A DNA stretch of 64,000 nt from Rhynchonema sp. JSB1_4 (lineage: Eukaryota; Nematoda; Chromadorea; Monhysterida; Xyalidae): the NCBI GenBank assembly GCA_030248065.1, contig JASAMV010008948.1, positions 178,734 through 242,733 on the forward strand. The letters run 5' to 3'. Below the pieces are notes generated by a model. It made no database searches. It saw only the letters and a program-made list of their open reading frames with translations, and was not told the DNA's origin. How positions within the stretch are numbered: position 1 is the first letter of the stretch; the number at the start of each line of letters is the position of its first letter. The translations under genes and the position numbers were made by a program. Shown one piece after another: positions 57,315-64,000 of the stretch.

Positions 57315-57387
57315 TTCTGCACCCAACCTCCTAATTTACTCCGTGCACCTCAAAATATGTGGGAAAACGTCTCCGCAGCAATACGAT

Positions 57388-57721
57388 CAGTGTAGTTCCT
57401 GTGGGGGAGGGGGTCCCCCTTAATGTCCACTAACCGCCGCGCCAGGTACACTGACCGCCTTAATTTTTGCCTAAAATGGGCATTTTTAGGCCTAAAATGG
57501 GTGATTTTCAGGTCAATGATGTCAAAAGTCGCCAAAATACCGTTTTTATGGAGAATTTTTTCCAAAAAGGGGCAAAAATCAATCAAATTTTCTGCCTCAA
57601 AAATGTGACTTTTTCCTGGATTTGAGTCTTCCCCTCCCCCTTCCCATAGGGAGGTCACTAACCGCCGCACGGAAAAAGGGGCAGGTACACTAACCGCCGC
57701 GCCGGACCAGGAACTACGCTG
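57388..57721. mobile_element. hAT-type MITE, GGCGGTTAGTGTACC word type, reverse
   Basis: Ends CAGTGTAGTTCCTG and CCAGGAACTACGCTG. The target duplication AATACGAT/AATACGGT matches at seven of eight bases. It shares core and words with 31228-31627 and 46750-47149. Confidence 0.87.
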
Positions 57722-57739
57722 AATACGGTAGATGGGGAA

Positions 57740-58010
57740 TGCCCCTGGGTTGTTAGTAGGTGGGTCGACGCTCCATCCTGCTTCACGGGTTTGTTGCTCC
57801 CCTCGCCTGGTACGGTCGGTAGCGATTTTTAGCTTAAAATGCTGTAAATTCCGTATTTTTGCTCCAATCCGGCGAAAAATCGCGATCTAAGTGCGAAATT
57901 AGCCTTTTACGTTTTCATCAACATTCAGACAAAAATGGGTCTTGTCCCAGGTGGCCCCCAGCTCGACCGGCTGGTACAGTAGTCAGGTTGCTGCTACCAT
58001 TCGAAGGTAC
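57740..58010. mobile_element. Worn GTACAGTAGGTAGG-type MITE
   Basis: It matches 36470-36760 and 3160-3490 in order (GACGCTCCATCCTG, GGCGAAAAATCGCG, GACCGGCTGGTACAGTAG) but is heavily diverged. Ends are not defined. Confidence 0.55.
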
Positions 58011-60426
58011 TGCACCATTGCTCCGCGTCAATCCCTCATCGCTCGCCCTCAATTGTGTCATATTGGTGTGTATGCATGTCGTCACCCACCATTGTTCAAC
58101 GCTTCAGAATGCGTCCCAAACAAGAATAACCGTGGTAAACTACATTTGCGACGCATATGATCTTGTATTTTGTGACCATTATTCAGCTCTGTTTTTTTAA
58201 AATCAGCAGCGACATTTAGCTGTGCAGTTGAATGCAAAAGCAGAATTCACTTTCCTTGAATTTGCGGTCTGTTCTGCTGAAGACCAAGACCTAAAGTTGT
58301 CGGATAACTAATGCAGGTCGTGCGTGGCATTTAACCACGCACTCAGCTGGGCTTTTTGGGTAGCAGTATTAAATACATAACCGCTGGCATAGCTAGCGCA
58401 CTTTGCTCGTGCCGCGGGCATGTTGTGCTTACCTATATGCCATGCCTATGCGTATCATTGTCGCAAAGCGGCATGTTTATCGTTTTACCAAGCCAGCCAG
58501 GTCTAAAATTTTTAGTGTCGTTCTCGGTCGCGGGTTGGTGGTACCCAATCTATCATTTTTCTATCTGTGAGGTCCACTCATTCCAGGCCTATGCATAGTT
58601 GGCTGACTGGCACTGTACGTTGTACAACTGCCTGTTTTTGCTACATCGACGTTTTTTTTTCGCAAAGTGGTATCAGAGCCATCGGCTGGTCCTGTGTGGC
58701 TCTATTCTCTTGTTTATTTTCTCTTTTTATGATTGAAGGTTCTGCTTGCTCTTCGCTTGATAACGATGCTCAGGTTGCATGAACACATTTTTTTATAAAT
58801 TTTAATGTCGCCAAAAGTATTTTCATCCAAGTTTTACTTCCCAACAAAGGGGAACTTTAGTGACTCTGTCCTGTTAACAATCAACGTTGTTATATGCTAA
58901 ATTTCAATCGGTCGGTCAGCATGTATTATAGTCGACATCGACAACAACAGCAGTCGACATTATAATTCACAGTTGATTTTGGTTGCGCCGACCGCAGTTG
59001 AATTTTATGTACGATTACGATTACAGTCAACAAACACCACACAAGATCAGATGGCAATACATGTCAGTAAATTTAGTCACACACCGGTGCGCTGCGCATG
59101 TCATCGTCACATGTCGTTGTATGGTTGAATTTGGTGCTGCACTTCGGATCTTGGTTGACTTGCTGTTCCGACAGCCGAACTCAACCAACCAACAGTATAT
59201 GATTGGCTTGCAGCGCGCAGTCAACCAGAGGTTGGCTTGATGGTGCCGAAGTTTTGCACAAATACAGTAAGTACATAGGTGCCGTGTGAGCCCATGATTA
59301 TCAAACCGTACATGCTGACATCGACATGTGTACCACTGCACATGGAGGGCTGGTTACGGTCCTGTTTTCTCTCAGTTGCGTGCTTTGGTACGTGGGCATT
59401 ACAATAAAAAGTTTTGTTATTATTGTTTGAGATGCTGACGTTTGGGTTTGATAGCAATCATTGGCGCTATTGCCCAGTAGCATGGTCTTGGGTAAACTCA
59501 ACTGTGCAACTTGCTACCATGCTCTTGTGTGTGTGATGGTCAACTCTGTGCACCTCTGTCCAACGCAGTGACTTAACATGCACAATAAGGTAACCGTAAG
59601 CATTGTTGTTTTGCTTGGTTAAGCATCAAATTGTGTTAGTGCGTGCTTCAAATGCTGTGAGTCGTTGAGCAGAGCAGAGATGCACCGAACGTGATCTATA
59701 TAAAAGAGCGTAAAAAGCAGGCGAGCGGACGTTATGGCTCGCTTGCATACCCATACGACCGTGCAGCATGCGCTGCAGAAACCAACGCCTACGATTCGGT
59801 TTAGCACCGCATGTACGTACGAAGCACGTGATACAGCTGCCTTGCACATGTGCGTGTGCATACTTTGCGTGGTATGTGTGCTTTCCCGCCCGGCCGTGTA
59901 GCGGCTGTTGTACATGCTATGCACATGCAGTGTACCTTTATGTTCTCCGTGGATCGACCAGCGCAAAGTACACGCCCGGCGTCCCTCGTACTCTCGAGCG
60001 GGTTCTCTATTGATTTGCGCGACCCACACCAACCGCGCACTCTTATTGTTGTGCTGTGCTGCTGCTGTTTGACAGCTAAGACAACACCGCCGTGTCGCGC
60101 TATGACCAAAATTCGAATGCGCCCGGGCTTTGAGGTCTCACTCACCACACACGCTGAAGCAAAATCAGCTGCTTCCCGCCGCCGGCCTCACACGGCGCTC
60201 CAGCGCTGTTTCACGCTACCTACTGCAGCCTTCTTGTTGTTGTGTCGCTCGTCACGCGATATATCTGATTCACATTCATTCTGTTGATCTTTCGTTCTTG
60301 GTTTTTGCTCTGGTCGTCATTTCTTTTCTCTGCTTGCTAGTGCTTGCTGCTGTGTTTCTTTCTTATCGAACATCGGTTCCTGTTTATTTTGTTTCGGACA
60401 ATGTTTCGCTTTTTGTATGCACCCAC
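58011..60426. other. Gene-free region, nothing recognised
   Basis: Mixed-composition DNA with short open frames on both strands and no conserved domain or exon chain. TG/CA-rich stretches are common. With the following segment it may be upstream regulatory or intron sequence of a gene that continues past the right edge. Confidence 0.4.
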
Positions 60427-60797
60427 CAGTGTAGTTCCTGGGGGGAGGGCCCCCCTCGGGTACGCTATCTCCCCCTCAGGTGGTACACTATCCCCCTATC
60501 CCCCCTCCGGGTACACTATCTCCCCCAATTTTTGCCTAAAATAGGCATTTTTAGGCCTAAAATGGGCATTTTTAGGCCAAAAATGTGTGATTTTCGGGTC
60601 AATGTTCTCAAAAGTAGCCAAAATACCTTTTTTATGAAGAATTTTTTCCAAAAAGGGGCGAAAATAGGTCAAATTTTCTACCTCAAAAAGTGACTTTTCC
60701 TGAATTTGGCTCTTCCCCCCTTCGGGGGTACACTATCTCCCCCTCCGAAAAAAGCGGAGGGTCCGCTATCTCCCCCTCCGGACCAGGAACTACACTG
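60427..60797. mobile_element. hAT-type MITE, GGGGGAGATAGTGTACC word type, reverse
   Basis: Ends CAGTGTAGTTCCTGG and CCAGGAACTACACTG. The target duplication GCACCCAC/GCACCCCC matches at seven of eight bases. The word, read as GGTACACTATCTCCCCC, lies in the same direction at both ends. A worn relative with the same word lies at about 6780-7045. Confidence 0.9.
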
Positions 60798-63700
60798 GCA
60801 CCCCCCAAGTGTTCGAAGATTGTTCCCGGTTGAGCTAGAAATGGGGCGCACGAACACCGTAAACCAGACCAGGAAGTGGCCTGGCTGCTGTCCACATATC
60901 ACACGGAAATAATAGACTCATGCTTCCGGATAAAAATGGGAGTTTCTTACGATTTCTGTTCTCTTCGATGTTTATGTCCAAGCTTTCACTCTTCGTAGCT
61001 GCTGCTGAAGATGACTGATGATTGAATCAATATGCCCCTGATTATTGGTTGACCGTTTTATACGCTCGAATGGGTGTCCAACGCGTGTGCAAGCACGACC
61101 TCGTCATAGACACGCGCTTGTCTGGCTACGAAGACCACCTGCTCCTCGGGCTCCGTTTTGGTTTGATGAAAAAATGAAAAATGAGGTTTCTTATTATAAT
61201 GCTCGTCGTGTCAATAGTGCAATGTGTACAAAGCACGTTGTTGTACAAGGCTATGCATGCAGTCGCTTGGGCTTGGCAGACATTGTCAATAAGTGGCTTC
61301 TGGTGTTCCGGTGCCCTGTGTGGAACCGTACTTGTTTGCTGAGGTGAGATTGCAAAATTGATTGGCCGCTGTCGCATCGTGTGATTGGTTATTTGTTGTC
61401 TCGCGTCATTCTCGGACTGACGCTGTATTTTATTCTACAGCCTTTGCTATACCTCTTGCATGATTGATTAATTCGCTTTGCTGCCCAAAGTCTACTAACC
61501 TTGTTGGTGTTTCAGTTGCCCACATACAATGTATGTGCCCACAGTGCAGCCATTTGTTTGGTGCGCACGTGATCGTATGGTTTGTTGTTGGTCTTTGCAA
61601 CGACACGTTTTTATGTATGAATGAAGGAATGAATGAGTCTGTCTGGTTAGTCTTGTTGTAGTTTGGTTAATTTTTGTGTTCATTCAAGGTGCTCAGGCGA
61701 TTGCGTCGCGTGTGGGCGTGGTGGAGGGCATGCGCAGCGCATGTGCTAGCATCCATGTGGTAGGTATATATCTGCGTGCGCTCAGACGCAGACTGCGTGT
61801 TCACCGACAACGTTAATATTCGCACGTCGTTCATGTTACTACTAGTACTTTGTGGTACCATGCGATCTTTCGTAATTTCTCTGTTGCAACCTTGATGCGG
61901 CGGAGCGATCTCTCTCAGGTTTGCTCCGGAGTTGGAAGTCGTAAAGGTTCTGGTGTGAGGTGCGTGCGTGGCACGACAATGCTTACGCCACATACGCACG
62001 TGTGATAGGTATATGTGCTTGGTGCGATTATTGTGATTGAGTTGCGCCTTAGTTCCTTCAGTTCCGCTCTGTGTTCTTTCACCTGGGTCGGCAAGCCTGG
62101 TGTGGGTGAGAATTAGTGTGGTGGTGCTGTTTCTACCCGCTAGCTTTTGCCTGCCGGCAGTAACGCAGTTCCGCATTGATTTATATCGGCATTTGGATCT
62201 GGGGTAAAAAATGTGTTCCGCCGTCATTTTGATATATCAGAACGACGATCAGGCAGGGCAGGAAACAGCCGCATACTTTTTCGTTTTATGGCCGGCCGAG
62301 CGCGCGCTCCTGCTGCCACCCGCGCAGTACCACGTGTGTTACCAGGCTGTGGAGCACGTTTTTACACGGGCGGATGCTTAGCTGCTGTTGTTGGTTATTT
62401 ATAATATTGTTGTGTGGTCAACAGCCAAGTTGATACACATCTGCATAGTTGTGCTGCACGTTGTTGTGAATGTCGCTGGCGGTCGTTTTTATCTATAATG
62501 TGATCTTTATTGATATTGGAAATTATTGTGGTTGTTTGCCGGTTTGTGGGTTTTTTATTTTTATATGTGCTGTTTTTTATATTTTTATATACAGTATGCG
62601 CATGAGTAAAATTGCTGAAATACCGACGCGCGTGACAATCTACGGATTACTGTATTCTTTTTTCATTTTCTATCCATGTGTTGCGTTCATCGCCCACACC
62701 TGCGTGGATTTGAAAAAAGGCCCGCTTCCGTTTTCTATCTGATTGCGTTTCGAGCGCCATTTTCGATGGTTTTCACTCTCATGGTCGCTTTAGGTGACTG
62801 ACATTGTCCGCGTAATAGTCAGGTCACGGTTGGTTGGGCCTCTTGCCACTGTAATTCTATTATTGTTGCTGCTGCCGAATGCCTTTGTGTGTGTGTCACG
62901 TGGTGAGGCTATTTTGATGCACCAAATTGATGTGCATGTATGTTGTTTTGTAGTCAGCCAATCGATGAATAGTCCGTGTCCGTGAGAAAGGCTTTGTTTC
63001 GCTCCAGCGAGTTTTAGACTGACTCGGGTCATAATCCATTATTATTATATGAGCGTTTTATCTGCCTTGCGTCTGCTGCTGCTGGTTGCAAATTGGTACG
63101 CGCACAACATCCAACTAGAGATTTTCATTCATTCACTTGTGCGTTTACGGTTTTTGGGTAGTATGTTGTGTTGGTTAAATGAATGTGCAGCCTTCGTGGT
63201 TGCATCTGATCTTATGCAGGCACTATACGTGCTCCAGTCACAATGCAATTATGGTCCAAAGTGTGGGGCATCGCAATTACCTGTGCTGTGCACCACCAAT
63301 GTCGCAAGCAACCTTGATGTGAGTGAGTGTGTGGACTCGACCGCACATGACGCGGTGCACAACCGAATCTTCCCTTGTCCGCTATGATCGATATTAATAC
63401 TAATGTAATGTATGAACTAACGGCGCTTTACGCATGTATAAAAAGTTGTCTTTTCTTTACTCCGTAGTATGAATGCCGCTGGGGCACAAATAAATTACAG
63501 ATTAAAGGACAAGTTCCCGCCCGTCTTCACTGCAGTCCACGCGCGTCCCACTCTATGACCGGCTGCTTCGGTCCGATGTCGATGCCCCCTTTATGCGCAT
63601 GCCTGTTGTCCACGAGGGAATCAATCCTTTAATAACTATCATGCATTATCCTCGTTTTTCTGATGTGCAGGGCCTCATGTGACCCGCAGTCTCAAGGAGA

Positions 63701-63840
63701 CATCCATGTTTGCCCAGCCTGACCGCGCGCTTGCATCAAAAGCAGTCCATTATACGCGTTTTTTGGTGTACATGTGAATGTATAATACTCAATGCTGGTG
63801 CTGTGTAATCGGCTTCAAGTTCGTTTCATTTATCTTGCAG
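60798..63840. other. Gene-free region, nothing recognised
   Basis: No conserved protein, tRNA or rRNA was found. CACGTG E-box cores occur at about 61563, 61997, 62331 and 62895, but their number is not clearly above chance. No further transposon copies were seen, which sets this stretch apart from the rest of the window. Confidence 0.4.
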
Positions 63841-63900
63841 TTGGAAAATGGCACCAAGGGCAAGGGCAAAACTAGCTCCTATGCACTGTTCGTCCTCTGT
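63841..63900 (+). CDS. Possible HMG-box exon, partial gene at the right edge
   Basis: A TCTTGCAG acceptor is followed by 60 in-frame bases and a GT at 63901. The exon would encode a lysine-rich lead and GKTSSYALFVLC, which resembles the start of HMGB-type boxes (GKTSSYAFFV in many animals). The start codon and the remaining exons are not identified, and the gene would extend beyond the window. The match is only about a dozen residues, so chance is possible. Confidence 0.33.
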
Positions 63901-64000
63901 GTACTCTGCCCCGCTGAGTTCGCTGACGCCGATCTCATTTGCTGGCCGACGTATTCCTGCATGTACGCACATTTTTGTGGTTTGGAGTTTCAGTTCTCTC

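Noticed and set aside
58011..63840. tRNA, rRNA or microRNA genes in the right-hand gene-free stretch
   Set aside because: No tRNA T-loop/acceptor pairing, no rRNA core motifs and no familiar microRNA seed were found by eye; a covariance-model scan would be needed to exclude diverged ones.

Overview
The window is animal nuclear DNA. Every recognisable gene is split by introns, with up to 20 exons (61 introns assigned in eight conserved genes), and the genes encode conserved eukaryotic proteins. A nematode, or a close ecdysozoan relative, is the best guess. Degenerate runs of TTAGGC, the nematode telomere repeat, occur at five or six places. The PSMD11/Rpn6 protein reads very like its nematode orthologues. 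Two downstream genes begin a few bases after a TTTCAG-type acceptor with no visible upstream exon, as expected for spliced-leader trans-splicing. The species cannot be named from this sequence.

Layout. 1.2-2.6 kb: a small six-exon gene on the + strand, possibly NOP53-like. 2.9-8.5 kb: a block of nested hAT-type miniature transposons. 8.6-13.0 kb: PSMD11 (26S proteasome lid), + strand. 14.4-17.0 kb: SLC35B1 (ER nucleotide-sugar/ATP carrier), - strand. 18.4-22.0 kb: a mitochondrial ornithine carrier (SLC25A15/A2 type), + strand, divergent from SLC35B1 with a 1.1 kb hAT element between them. 22-30.8 kb: no recognised gene; foldback elements, TTAGGC tracts and dispersed repeats. 30.8-54.0 kb: five + strand genes in a row, IGBP1/TAP42, PHAX, ANKRD16, PRPF40 and a small membrane microprotein, separated by 310, 404, 420 and 120 bp. 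MRPS23 lies on the opposite strand inside a 4.1 kb PRPF40 intron. 54-58 kb: another transposon block. 58-63.8 kb: no recognised gene. At the right edge a short exon resembles the start of an HMG box.

The housekeeping genes cover proteolysis, ER and mitochondrial transport, phosphatase control, snRNA export, splicing, translation quality control and mitochondrial translation. They share no pathway, but the tight head-to-tail run looks like a polycistronic unit.

Two signals stand out. First, many mini-transposons carry hAT-like ends and 8-bp target duplications. They have a modular build: conserved ends, a conserved AT-rich core, and arrays of a short word that changes from copy to copy, matches at both ends of most copies, and always lies in direct orientation. 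Second, the splice donors are strongly skewed: 26 of 61 assigned introns have T at +3, ten of them reading exactly GTTGGT.
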